Positions 44,495 through 52,524 of a stretch of 64,000 nt of DNA are shown piece after piece (the first letter of the stretch is position 1; each line of letters starts with the position of its first letter). The translations under genes and the position numbers were made by a program. The notes under the pieces are model-generated. The model searched no databases. It was not told the origin of the DNA and saw nothing but the letters and a program-made list of their open reading frames with translations. Origin of the DNA: Bacteroides intestinalis DSM 17393 (GTDB lineage Bacteria; Bacteroidota; Bacteroidia; Bacteroidales; Bacteroidaceae); contig NZ_ABJL02000008.1 in the NCBI RefSeq assembly GCF_000172175.1, positions 1 to 64,000 on the forward strand. The letters run 5' to 3'.

Positions 44495-45643
44495 ATGATT
44501 ATGCGAACTAATTATTTGCTGCTATTAACCATTTTATTGGGTTTGATCCCCATGAATTACACACACGCCTCTGATTCTGTACCAAGCGTGTTTCTTTATT
44601 CTCCTTACACAAAGATTTCCGTTTCTCCGGGAACGAGCATTGACTACAAAATTGATTTAATCAACAATTCGGATGCACCGGTCAATGCCGATCTGTCCGT
44701 AACAGGACTACCTGCAAGTTGGAAGCGTGAGTTAAAATCCGGTGGTTGGAATATTAACAAACTGGCAGTTTTGCCTAATGAAAAGAAAGACTTTAACTTG
44801 AAATTGGAAGTACCACTGAAGATAAATAAAGGTAGCTATAATTTCACAGTCTTCGCCGGAGATTGCCAACTTCCTCTAACAGTCACTGTAGCCCAACAAG
44901 GTACTTATCAGACTGAATTTACTACTGACCAGCCCAATATGCAGGGAAATTCTAAATCCACATTCACCTTCAATGCCGTACTGAAAAACCAGACTGCTGA
45001 TCAGCAGTTATATGCTTTGATGTCCAATGCACCCAGGGGGTGGAATGTTATTTTCAAACCTAACTATAAACAGGCTACCTCTGCACAAGTGGAAGCAAAT
45101 GCCAGCCAGAATGTATCGATAGACGTCACCCCACCCGCCAATGTAGAAGCCGGAAATTATAAGATTTCAGTACGTGCGGTTGCTGGCAATACATCTGCCG
45201 ACCTGGACTTGGAAGTAGTGGTTACAGGTACCTATCAAATGGAACTGACCACTCCACGAGGATTGTTGAGTACTGAGATTACTGCCGGAGATGTGAAGCG
45301 CTTGGAACTGGTAGTCAGGAATACAGGCTCTTCTTTACTAAAAGATATCCAACTTTCATCCGGTAAACCTACAGATTGGGAAGTTTCTTTTGAGCCGGCT
45401 AAAATAGAGATGCTGAAAGCCGGAGAAACAACTACTGTTACGGCTGTAATGAAGGCTTCGAAAAAAGCCTTGCCCGGCGATTATATTGCAACCATGGAAG
45501 CCAGAACTCCCGAAGTGAATGCTACCGCACAATTCAGGATTGCAGTAAAAACACCTATGCTTTGGGGGTGGGTAGGAATATTAGTTATCGTTGTAGCTGT
45601 GGGAGGTGTCTACTATCTATTCCGAAAATATGGAAGGAGGTAA
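44495..45643 (+). CDS. NEW3-domain extracytoplasmic protein with C-terminal membrane anchor
   Basis: A 382-residue protein with a signal peptide (cleavage near THASDS), repeated beta-sandwich NEW3-type domains (for example around residues 30-130, 140-245 and 250-350, each with a PGTSIDYKIDLINNSD-like or EAGNYKISV-like element), a C-terminal helix (about 355-376) and a short basic tail (RKYGRR). It is exposed outside the cytoplasmic membrane. The Shine-Dalgarno of the next gene lies in its final codons. It forms a three-gene unit with an ATPase and an ABC-2 permease, and probably acts as their extracytoplasmic partner. A TATTTTTG -7 box lies at 44439-44446. Confidence 0.85.
   Translation: MIMRTNYLLLLTILLGLIPMNYTHASDSVPSVFLYSPYTKISVSPGTSIDYKIDLINNSDAPVNADLSVTGLPASWKRELKSGGWNINKLAVLPNEKKDFNLKLEVPLKINKGSYNFTVFAGDCQLPLTVTVAQQGTYQTEFTTDQPNMQGNSKSTFTFNAVLKNQTADQQLYALMSNAPRGWNVIFKPNYKQATSAQVEANASQNVSIDVTPPANVEAGNYKISVRAVAGNTSADLDLEVVVTGTYQMELTTPRGLLSTEITAGDVKRLELVVRNTGSSLLKDIQLSSGKPTDWEVSFEPAKIEMLKAGETTTVTAVMKASKKALPGDYIATMEARTPEVNATAQFRIAVKTPMLWGWVGILVIVVAVGGVYYLFRKYGRR
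45632..45640 (+). promoter_or_regulatory. Strong Shine-Dalgarno site inside the NEW3 gene end
   Basis: GGAAGGAGG ends 5 nt before the ATG at 45646 and forms the last codons of the NEW3 gene. Such strong sites are uncommon in Bacteroides and this one decides the start of the ATPase gene. Confidence 0.75.
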
Positions 45644-45645
45644 TT

Positions 45646-46395
45646 ATGGGCGAACAAGTGATTGTACTTACCGATTTGACAAAAAAATACGGTAATTTCA
45701 CTGCTGTTGACCATATTAGCCTGTCAATCTGCAAAGGAGAGATCTTCGGATTATTAGGTCCGAACGGTGCGGGAAAATCCACAACTATCCTGATGATGCT
45801 GGGGCTGACGGAGCCGACTTCCGGCAAAGTGGAAATTTGTGGAATAGACTCCACTACAAACCCTATTGAGGTTAAGAAGAGAATAGGTTATCTTCCCGAA
45901 GACTTAGGCTTTTATGATGAAATGACAGGATTGGAAAACCTTGTCTATACAGCACTTCTGAATGGTCTTTCAAAGAGGGAGGCTGAGGAGAAAGCAAAGG
46001 AACTCATGCAGCGGGTAGGGCTTTCCGAACAGGCAAACAAGAAGACTGGAAAGTATTCCCGTGGTATGAGGCAACGTCTGGGATTGGCAGATGTACTGAT
46101 TAAGAATCCGGAAATCATAATCCTGGATGAACCGACATCGGGTATCGATCCTGCCGGAATTCAGGAATTTATTGAATTGATTCGTAATTTGAGTAGAGTG
46201 CATTCTTTGACTGTATTGTTTTCTTCCCATAACTTGGATCAGGTGCAGAAAGCTTGTGATCGTGTGGGTTTGTTTAATCACGGAAAATTATTGGCACAGC
46301 TTGATCTTGAGGAGATGGAGGGTAAACAGGTGGAACTTATTGATGTCTACAATGATTATGTAAAGGAAGGAGGTGAGAAACATGAACAAAGTTGA
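45646..46395 (+). CDS. ABC transporter ATPase (ABC-2 exporter type)
   Basis: A 249-residue ATPase started at MGEQVIVLTDL, fixed by the strong Shine-Dalgarno site at 45632-45640. Walker A is GPNGAGKS, the Q-loop is followed by GYLPEDLGFYDEMTGLENL, the signature is YSRGMRQRLGLA (a degenerate LSGGQ, as in many drug and CcmA-type exporters), Walker B is EIIILDEPTSGIDP, and the switch His is in FSSHNL. It overlaps the following permease gene by 14 bp. With the permease and the NEW3 protein it should form one exporter; the substrate is unknown. Confidence 0.92.
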   Translation: MGEQVIVLTDLTKKYGNFTAVDHISLSICKGEIFGLLGPNGAGKSTTILMMLGLTEPTSGKVEICGIDSTTNPIEVKKRIGYLPEDLGFYDEMTGLENLVYTALLNGLSKREAEEKAKELMQRVGLSEQANKKTGKYSRGMRQRLGLADVLIKNPEIIILDEPTSGIDPAGIQEFIELIRNLSRVHSLTVLFSSHNLDQVQKACDRVGLFNHGKLLAQLDLEEMEGKQVELIDVYNDYVKEGGEKHEQS

Positions 46396-47338
46396 GCAGC
46401 CTTTCTGGGTTATTGTGAATAAGGAAATCCGAGATCATGTACGTAGTTGGCGCTTTATTATCTTACTTGCCATTATTACACTAACCTGTATGGGAGCTTT
46501 GTATACATCACTCACCAGTATGCGCGAGGCTATCAAGTCAGGTGGTGTGGAAGATACTTTTTTCTTCCTGAAATTGTTTACTGTATCGGATGGTACGTTA
46601 CCTTCCTTCGTTTTATTCATTAACTTTTTAGGACCGTTGCTAGGCATTGCTTTGGGATTTGACGCCATGAATTCGGAACAGAACAAGGGAACGTTATGCC
46701 GCATATTATCACAACCGATACATCGTGATTGCATAATCAATGCCAAATTTGTTGCTGCATTGATCGTGATTACAATTATGCTGTTTGTATTAGGGTTCCT
46801 GGTGATGGGTGCCGGATTGATTGCTATTGGTATTCCACCCACGCCGGAAGAATTTGCCCGTATCATTTCCTTTTTGGTCCTCAGTGTTTTCTATGTAGGG
46901 CTTTGGTTGAATATGGCGATACTGTTTTCACTTTGTTTCCGGCAAACGGCAACTTCAGCCTTGGCTTCTTTGGCAATATGGTTGTTCTTTAGCGTCTTCT
47001 ATACGATGATTGTCAACTGGATTGCCAAAATGTTGATGCCTTCTGATATGATGTCTCCTTATTATGCCATTGGCTATCAGAAAATAGTTTGGGGTATAAC
47101 GTCGTTGAATCCGTGTGAGTTATTTAATCAGGCAACTTCTGTATTGTTGATGCCGTCTCTCCGAAGTTTGGGACCATTAATGATGGAGCAGGTCCAAGGG
47201 GCTATACCCAGTCCTCTCCCATTGGGACAGAGTTTACTGGTTATATGGCCACAGTTGACAGGATTGATTGCAGTTACAATACTTTGCTTTGCCCTTTCTT
47301 ATATTATATTTATGCGTAGAGAAATTCGTTCAAGGTAA
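46382..47338 (+). CDS. ABC-2 type permease
   Basis: A 318-residue membrane protein with six hydrophobic helices. The ATG at 46382 is chosen because AAGGAGGTGA (46367-46376) is well placed for it; a GTG three codons upstream is possible. The segment GIALGFDAMNSEQNKGTLCRILSQPIHRD is the conserved cytoplasmic loop of the ABC-2/NosY-like permease group. The start lies inside the 3' end of the ATPase gene, so the two are translationally coupled. NosY-like function in copper-site maturation is not supported by any other gene here. Confidence 0.88.
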   Translation: MNKVEQPFWVIVNKEIRDHVRSWRFIILLAIITLTCMGALYTSLTSMREAIKSGGVEDTFFFLKLFTVSDGTLPSFVLFINFLGPLLGIALGFDAMNSEQNKGTLCRILSQPIHRDCIINAKFVAALIVITIMLFVLGFLVMGAGLIAIGIPPTPEEFARIISFLVLSVFYVGLWLNMAILFSLCFRQTATSALASLAIWLFFSVFYTMIVNWIAKMLMPSDMMSPYYAIGYQKIVWGITSLNPCELFNQATSVLLMPSLRSLGPLMMEQVQGAIPSPLPLGQSLLVIWPQLTGLIAVTILCFALSYIIFMRREIRSR

Positions 47339-47360
47339 TTGATTGGTTGGGGTAAGAAGA

Positions 47361-47402
47361 AATCCCTGACGACTTTAAATATATAAAGTATCGTCAGGGA
47401 TT
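47361..47402. terminator. Bidirectional hairpin between convergent genes
   Basis: A perfect 12-bp stem (47361-47372 with 47391-47402) encloses a second CTTTA/TAAAG stem. It lies between the permease stop (47338) and the stop of the convergent lipoprotein gene (47421). No strong T-run follows on the plus strand. Confidence 0.7.
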
Positions 47403-47420
47403 CATATGTTGTAGTTTGTA

Positions 47421-47777
47421 TTATTTCTGCCTTACATACTCTAAAGTGTATCCGTAGTTAGAACTCAGTACTAAAGAATCCGGTGTTAACTTGTCTATTT
47501 TCAGAGTATCCACACCTTCAATTTCTATTCCATTACCAATGCTTTTTACTGTCAGGTAAAGCTGATCGCCTTGCTGTTCCCATTCTTTGTATACCAGTGT
47601 GTGCATATTAATGGAAGATGCTTCTCCATTCTCTTCCAGTTTGATGCCTTGTACTTCTCCGGGTTGTCCATTAATGGGCATTACCCACGATCCTACTACT
47701 GTAACGGGGGCTTTAGTGCCACCACATGCAGCAAATACGACTGCCATGACAGCCATACTAAAGATTTGTTTTTTCAT
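47421..47777 (-). CDS. Small lipoprotein with lipocalin-like fold
   Basis: A 118-residue protein with a signal peptide and a lipobox at FAAC (Cys18), followed by a short linker and an all-beta domain beginning VVGSWVMPINGQPGEVQGIKLEENG. The initial GxW and alternating beta pattern resemble the lipocalin-like lipoproteins common in Bacteroidota. Substrate and role are unknown. It stands alone between the ABC-2 exporter and tRNA-Pro. Confidence 0.78.
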   Translation of the reverse strand: MKKQIFSMAVMAVVFAACGGTKAPVTVVGSWVMPINGQPGEVQGIKLEENGEASSINMHTLVYKEWEQQGDQLYLTVKSIGNGIEIEGVDTLKIDKLTPDSLVLSSNYGYTLEYVRQK

Positions 47778-48091
47778 GATGTCTTTTTTATTATAGTGTA
47801 ACGTTGAAATCAGCCAATTGTTTTTCGGGGCATAAAGTTAGTTGAAAAATATCGTTTTGCCAGCTATTATTTTATGTTTTCTGCATTCCTATCTAATATA
47901 TATGTTGGTGAGGTATGTTGATATCTCTGCTACCTATCCGGATATAGTCAAGTCCGTACCAAGTCCGTATAAAGGTACCTTTATTGGGAGTTGATACGGA
48001 CTTGGTACGGAGATGACACGGAGGTGACTATACTTTAATGAGCATTCAAGACCTCTTCTGAAACTTTTTTAATAAAAAAACTTCAGTTTTC
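47778..48091. other. Intergenic region before tRNA-Pro
   Basis: No gene is supported here. It holds the compound palindrome at 47943-48032 and an AT-rich stretch, with the tRNA promoter starting at 48092. Confidence 0.7.
47943..48032. repeat. Compound palindrome with CCGTA-type short repeats
   Basis: TCCGTACCAAGTCCGTAT (47953-47970) and its exact reverse complement (47994-48011) form an 18-bp inverted repeat. Outer arms TATAGTCA/TGACTATA (47943-47950 with 48025-48032) also pair, and the loop contains the 14-bp palindrome TAAAGGTACCTTTA (47970-47983). On the minus strand, short units TCCGTGTCA, TCCGTACCA and TCCGTATCA recur at about 10-11 bp spacing. Confidence 0.85.
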
Positions 48092-48122
48092 TTTGCTTAT
48101 TACAAAATACTTTCTACCTTTG
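48092..48122 (+). promoter_or_regulatory. Promoter of tRNA-Pro
   Basis: TTTG (48092-48095), a 19-bp spacer and TACCTTTG (48115-48122) match the Bacteroides consensus exactly. The tRNA begins 27 bp downstream. Confidence 0.88.
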
Positions 48123-48148
48123 CACTCGCTTTTAAGAAATAAGGCATT

Positions 48149-48223
48149 CGGGGTGTAGCGCAGTCCGGTTAGCGCACCTGCTTTGGGAGCAGGGGGTCGT
48201 GGGTTCGAATCCCGCTACCCCGA
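48149..48223 (+). tRNA. tRNA-Pro (anticodon TGG)
   Basis: A 75-nt cloverleaf. The acceptor stem CGGGGTG pairs with TACCCCG with one G-T pair. The anticodon stem CCTGC/GCAGG holds the loop TTTGGGA with anticodon TGG, reading CCN proline codons. The T arm is GTGGGTTCGAATCCCGC. The 3' CCA is not encoded and must be added post-transcriptionally. Confidence 0.95.
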
Positions 48224-48233
48224 CAGTAAGGTG

Positions 48234-48269
48234 AAAGAAGGTGTTATAAATGACACCTTCTTTTTTTTT
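48234..48269 (+). terminator. Terminator of tRNA-Pro
   Basis: The stem GAAGGTGT/ACACCTTC (48237-48244 with 48253-48260), extended by AAA/TTT, has an 8-nt loop and is followed by a run of T. Confidence 0.92.
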
Positions 48270-48396
48270 AAACAACTGGGCACTTTTTCTATTAATCTTA
48301 TCATTTTATTATAAAAAGTGAAGTAATATATTTCTCTAAAGTGTATATTATTTCTATATTTACTGCGAATGGATAAGTGTCTAAAAATGTAATATC

Positions 48397-48843
48397 ATGG
48401 AGGAGAATCAAGATGTTCGTTGGTTGCAGCGTTATGATAGCTTTCAAAAAGCTTGTAAAAGAGTACTTGAAATCACTGAATCCGACAAATCCCCGGAGGA
48501 TTTATCAGAATTGGAGCAAGAGGGACTTATACAGCGATTTGAATATACTTTTGAACTGGCATGGAAGGTATTACAAGATTTTTTAAAATACAAAGGGTAT
48601 GAGTTTATGCAAGGTCCTAACGGTGCCCTTCAAAAAGCCTTTGAAGATGGTTTGATTTCCAATCATGATGCTTGGCGGAGAATGGCTAAAGCAAGAGTAA
48701 CAACCTCGCATACTTATAATGAGGGTGAAGCTATCGAAATAGTAAAAAATATATTTGAAGAATACGCTGTACTATTAAAGCAATTGAACATTAGGTTAAC
48801 TCAAGAGAAATCAAATATAGAAAATAATATTTATCCGGAATAA
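48397..48843 (+). CDS. HepT-like HEPN toxin (HI0074 family)
   Basis: A 148-residue all-helical protein of the nucleotidyltransferase substrate-binding (HI0074-like) HEPN group. The motif RVTTSHTY (Arg100, His105, Tyr107) is an exact RX4HXY, the HEPN catalytic motif; in HepT proteins its Tyr is the site that MntA modifies with AMP. FEYTFELAWKVLQDFL is the family's conserved helix. The partner nucleotidyltransferase gene starts 2 bp after the stop. By family, this is the toxin of a type VII toxin-antitoxin pair. It follows the tRNA-Pro terminator. Confidence 0.87.
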   Translation: MEENQDVRWLQRYDSFQKACKRVLEITESDKSPEDLSELEQEGLIQRFEYTFELAWKVLQDFLKYKGYEFMQGPNGALQKAFEDGLISNHDAWRRMAKARVTTSHTYNEGEAIEIVKNIFEEYAVLLKQLNIRLTQEKSNIENNIYPE

Positions 48844-48845
48844 CT

Positions 48846-49154
48846 ATGTACGGATTAAGTGATATTGTCATTGCTGATATTTGTAGTGTGCTTGAGAAGC
48901 ATGCTAATATAGAAAAGGCTGTAATTTTCGGTTCACGAGCTAAAGGTAACTATGGAGAAGGATCGGATATAGATCTTGCTATAGTGGGGAATGATATTTC
49001 TTTCAATCAATTGATGGATATAAATATTCAAATAGAAGATTTGGGGTTGCTGTATAAAGTAGATGTTATTGACTATAATAAGAATATCGGTACTCCAATT
49101 GGAGACCATATAAATCGAGTAGGTTTACTGTTTTATGAAAAAAAAGAGAAGTAA
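48846..49154 (+). CDS. MntA-like minimal nucleotidyltransferase antitoxin
   Basis: A 102-residue minimal nucleotidyltransferase. The catalytic motif GSX10DXD is intact (Gly29-Ser30, Asp41 and Asp43, in GSRAKGNYGEGSDID), with a later Asp in KVDVIDY as the probable third metal ligand. Such proteins add AMP to the HepT partner and silence its RNase activity. The toxin gene lies immediately upstream. The next gene, trmN6, is convergent, with 5 bp between stops. Confidence 0.9.
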   Translation: MYGLSDIVIADICSVLEKHANIEKAVIFGSRAKGNYGEGSDIDLAIVGNDISFNQLMDINIQIEDLGLLYKVDVIDYNKNIGTPIGDHINRVGLLFYEKKEK

Positions 49155-49159
49155 TATAA

Positions 49160-49867
49160 TCACATCTTTAAATAAAACTCTCTTGTCAACGCAATGTATT
49201 CCGGTGTAAATTGATTGCGTTCCACCTCAATACATAAAGTTTCCTCCATACATTTTTGTTCCTGATGTCCGAATGCGATAAGTACTCTCCTGCTAGGCTT
49301 GCCTGGCTTGGTAAAAACATGAAGGCGTCGTGAAGGGTATAATTTGTATTTCCAAGCTGTATCAATTACTAACTTCTCTGCTTCAGTAGGAATGATGATA
49401 CATATCCTCCCCTGATCTTCAAGAAAGTGTGCCGAACGCCGGAAAAGTAACTCGTAATTCAGTTCGCGGGTGTGACGTGCCATATTGCGTTGCTTGTCAG
49501 GGCAATTTAAAGCATCAACAAAATAAGGAGGGTTAGAAACTATCAGATGATATTTATTATCTGTTTGAAATAAACTGAAATCATTACAGATAACTTTTAT
49601 CCTATTTGCCCATGGAGAACGTGCTATGTTTTCTTCTGCCTGAGTTGCCGCGGCTTCATCTATTTCTATAGCTGTAACTTGTGAAAGCGGATTACGTTGA
49701 GCTAACATTAAAGCTATCAATCCTGTGCCGGTACCAATATCGAGAATTTGTTGAGGGTTTCCAACTTCTGCCCAGGCACCCAAAAGAACTCCATCTGTAC
49801 CTACTTTCATGGCACATTTATCATGCCATATAGTAAATTGTTTAAACTGAAAATAAGGATTTGGCAT
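49160..49867 (-). CDS. trmN6: tRNA1(Val) (adenine37-N6)-methyltransferase
   Basis: A 235-residue class I SAM methyltransferase of the TrmN6/YfiC family. It has FQFKQFTIWHDKCAMKVGTDGVLLGAWA at the N-terminus, motif I DIGTGTGLIALMLAQR, the acidic motif AIEID and the N6-adenine motif NPPYF (about 114-118). It should methylate N6 of A37 in tRNA-Val. The gene is divergent from lon. The start at 49867 gives the usual MPNPYFQFKQF N-terminus. Confidence 0.92.
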   Translation of the reverse strand: MPNPYFQFKQFTIWHDKCAMKVGTDGVLLGAWAEVGNPQQILDIGTGTGLIALMLAQRNPLSQVTAIEIDEAAATQAEENIARSPWANRIKVICNDFSLFQTDNKYHLIVSNPPYFVDALNCPDKQRNMARHTRELNYELLFRRSAHFLEDQGRICIIIPTEAEKLVIDTAWKYKLYPSRRLHVFTKPGKPSRRVLIAFGHQEQKCMEETLCIEVERNQFTPEYIALTREFYLKM

Positions 49868-49925
49868 CGTTTATAGTTATTATTTGAGGGCAAAAATAGG
49901 CAAAGTCGGGAATATTACGACTAAT

Positions 49926-49942
49926 TTGGCACTGTTTTTGTC
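49926..49942 (+). promoter_or_regulatory. Sigma-54-like element upstream of lon
   Basis: TTGGCAC-TGTTT-TTGTC has a perfect -24 half and a -12 half one base off TTGC, with correct GG-N10-G spacing. A sigma-70-like box, TAACTTTG (49983-49990), lies closer to the start. No GTGC-N6-GCAC dyad is nearby, so both are candidates only. Confidence 0.4.
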
Positions 49943-50040
49943 TTTTTATAGAAAAGGTGCTTTATATTAATGAAGAATAGATTAACTTTGCAGGCGCTTT
50001 GTAAGCCCTGTCAGTGTGACATAAACTTAAAAAGAACAAA

Positions 50041-52524
50041 ATGAAGAAAAGACTTTACCTAAAAGATATGGAGACGAGAGAAGAAGGAAACTCTTTCTCA
50101 GTAATTGCTGATTTTGAGGGGAATGAGGAACAATTGATGGATATTGAAGTGAATGAGATACTTCCGATATTGCCTTTACGGAATATGGTTTTATTTCCAG
50201 GCGTGTTTATGCCGGTATCTGTCGGGAGAAAGACTTCCATGAAATTAGTGCGTGAAGCAGAAAAGAAGAGTGCATATATCGGAGTAGTCTGTCAGAAAGT
50301 GGCTGAAACCGAAATGCCAATGTTGGAAGATTTGCATACTATTGGTACGATCGGTAAGATTATCCGTATCCTGGAGATGCCTGATCAGACAACAACGATT
50401 ATCCTGCAAGGCGTCAAACGTATGGAGTTGGAAGAAATTGTAGATACAACTCCGTATTTGAAAGGACGCGTAAAGGCACTGGAAGAAGATATTCCCGATA
50501 AAAATGATAAAGAGTTCCATGCTTTGGTGGAAGCTTGTAAGGATCTGACTATAAGATATATCAAATCATCTGATATGTTCCCGCAGGATTCTGCATTTGC
50601 TATCAAGAACATTACTAATCCTATGTTTTTGGTAGATTTTATTTGCACGAATCTTCCATTGAAGAAAGATGAAAAGATTGAGTTGCTACGTATTGACTCA
50701 TTGCGGGCACGTACTTACCGTCTATTAGAGATACTGAACCGGGAAGTGCAGCTTGCCGAGATTAAGGAGTCCATACAGATGCGTGCACGAGAAGATATTG
50801 ACCAACAACAACGTGAATACTTCCTGCAACAGCAAATTAAAACCATTCAGGATGAATTGGGTGGCGGTGGCCAGGAACAGGAAATTGAAGAGCTGCGCCG
50901 CAAAGCACTCACTACTAAATGGAGTGTAGAAGTGAGAGACATCTTTATGAAAGAGGTGGATAAATTGGAGCGTACACATCCGCAATCTCCTGATTACAGT
51001 GTGCAGCTTAATTATCTGCAAACAATGTTGAGTTTGCCATGGGGAATATATACTACGGATAATCTCAACCTGATCAATGCCGAAAAGACTTTAAATAAAG
51101 ATCATTATGGCTTGGAGAAGGTGAAAGAACGTATTTTGGAGCACTTGGCTGTATTAAAGTTGAAAGGTGACATGAAGTCGCCTATTATCTGCTTGTATGG
51201 CCCTCCGGGAGTGGGTAAAACTTCTTTGGGACGTTCTATCGCTGCTGCCTTGAAGCGTAAGTACATTCGTATGTCATTGGGTGGTGTGCATGATGAAGCT
51301 GAAATCCGTGGACACCGCAAGACATATATCGGTGCTATGCCGGGACGTATTATCAAGAGTCTGATCAAGGCAGGTTCATCAAATCCGGTGTTTATCTTGG
51401 ACGAAATTGATAAAGTTAGCTCAGACCGTCAGGGGGATCCCTCTTCTGCCCTGCTTGAAGTACTCGATCCGGAACAGAATACAACATTCCATGACAACTT
51501 CCTGGATGTAGATTATGATTTGTCTAAAGTGATGTTCATAGCTACTGCAAATAACCTGAATACTATTCCCGGACCTTTGCTCGACCGTATGGAGTTGATT
51601 GAGGTAAGTGGTTATATCACCGAAGAGAAAATAGAGATTGCCCGCCGCCATTTGGTTCCGAAAGAACTGGAAGCTAACGGTATGAAGAAGAATGATATCA
51701 AGATACCGAAGAATACGCTGGAGGCAATTATCGAGTCGTATACTCGTGAAAGCGGCGTACGTGAACTGGAGAAGAAAATAGGTAAGATACTTCGTAAATC
51801 AGCACGTCAGTATGCTACAGATGGTTATTTTGCCAAACAGGAGATTAAGCCGGGAGATTTATATGAATTCCTCGGAGCACCGGAGTATACCCGTGATAAA
51901 TATCAGGGTAATGATTACGCTGGTGTAGTCACCGGACTGGCATGGACTGCCGTAGGCGGAGAAATCTTGTTTGTAGAAACCAGTTTAAGTCGTGGAAAAG
52001 GCGGACGTCTGACATTGACCGGAAATCTGGGCGACGTCATGAAGGAATCTGCAATGCTGGCTTTGGAATATATCAAGGCACATGCTTCTTTGTTAAATCT
52101 GGATGAAGAAATCTTTGATAATTGGAATATTCATGTACATGTACCGGAAGGTGCTATTCCTAAGGATGGACCTTCAGCCGGTATTACGATGGCCACATCT
52201 CTTGCTTCTGCCCTCACCCAACGTAAGGTAAAAGCGAATCTTGCTATGACAGGAGAAATAACACTTCGTGGTAAGGTGCTTCCCGTAGGAGGTATTAAGG
52301 AAAAGATTCTGGCTGCCAAACGTGCCGGCATCAAGAACATTATCTTGAGTGAAGAGAATCGTAAGAATATTGACGAAATACAGGAAATCTACCTCAAGGG
52401 ATTGACTTTCCACTACGTGAAAGATGTGAAAGAAGTATTTGCCATTGCGCTGACCAATGAAAAGGTAGCCGATGCCATTGACTTGTCCGTAAAGAAAGAA
52501 AAGACAGAAAAGAAAGCAGAATGA
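50041..52524 (+). CDS. lon: ATP-dependent protease La
   Basis: An 827-residue Lon protease that degrades damaged and regulatory proteins. It has an N-terminal substrate-binding LON domain (about 40-240), a coiled-coil region, an AAA+ module with Walker A GPPGVGKT (387-394) and FILDEIDK, and a C-terminal protease domain with the Ser712/Lys755 dyad (PKDGPSAGI and GGIKEK). The charged C-terminal tail (KKEKTEKKAE) is variable in the family. The stop overlaps the tgt start as ATGA, so it heads the lon-tgt-lptF/G operon. Confidence 0.97.
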   Translation: MKKRLYLKDMETREEGNSFSVIADFEGNEEQLMDIEVNEILPILPLRNMVLFPGVFMPVSVGRKTSMKLVREAEKKSAYIGVVCQKVAETEMPMLEDLHTIGTIGKIIRILEMPDQTTTIILQGVKRMELEEIVDTTPYLKGRVKALEEDIPDKNDKEFHALVEACKDLTIRYIKSSDMFPQDSAFAIKNITNPMFLVDFICTNLPLKKDEKIELLRIDSLRARTYRLLEILNREVQLAEIKESIQMRAREDIDQQQREYFLQQQIKTIQDELGGGGQEQEIEELRRKALTTKWSVEVRDIFMKEVDKLERTHPQSPDYSVQLNYLQTMLSLPWGIYTTDNLNLINAEKTLNKDHYGLEKVKERILEHLAVLKLKGDMKSPIICLYGPPGVGKTSLGRSIAAALKRKYIRMSLGGVHDEAEIRGHRKTYIGAMPGRIIKSLIKAGSSNPVFILDEIDKVSSDRQGDPSSALLEVLDPEQNTTFHDNFLDVDYDLSKVMFIATANNLNTIPGPLLDRMELIEVSGYITEEKIEIARRHLVPKELEANGMKKNDIKIPKNTLEAIIESYTRESGVRELEKKIGKILRKSARQYATDGYFAKQEIKPGDLYEFLGAPEYTRDKYQGNDYAGVVTGLAWTAVGGEILFVETSLSRGKGGRLTLTGNLGDVMKESAMLALEYIKAHASLLNLDEEIFDNWNIHVHVPEGAIPKDGPSAGITMATSLASALTQRKVKANLAMTGEITLRGKVLPVGGIKEKILAAKRAGIKNIILSEENRKNIDEIQEIYLKGLTFHYVKDVKEVFAIALTNEKVADAIDLSVKKEKTEKKAE

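Noticed and set aside
45562..45645. Upstream extension of the ABC-2 ATPase frame overlapping the NEW3 gene
   Set aside because: The strong Shine-Dalgarno site at 45632-45640 and the normal ATPase N-terminus fix the start at 45646.
48149..49154. tRNA-Pro plus toxin-antitoxin pair considered as an integrated genomic island
   Set aside because: No integrase gene and no direct repeat of the tRNA 3' end was found downstream, so an island with attachment sites is not supported.
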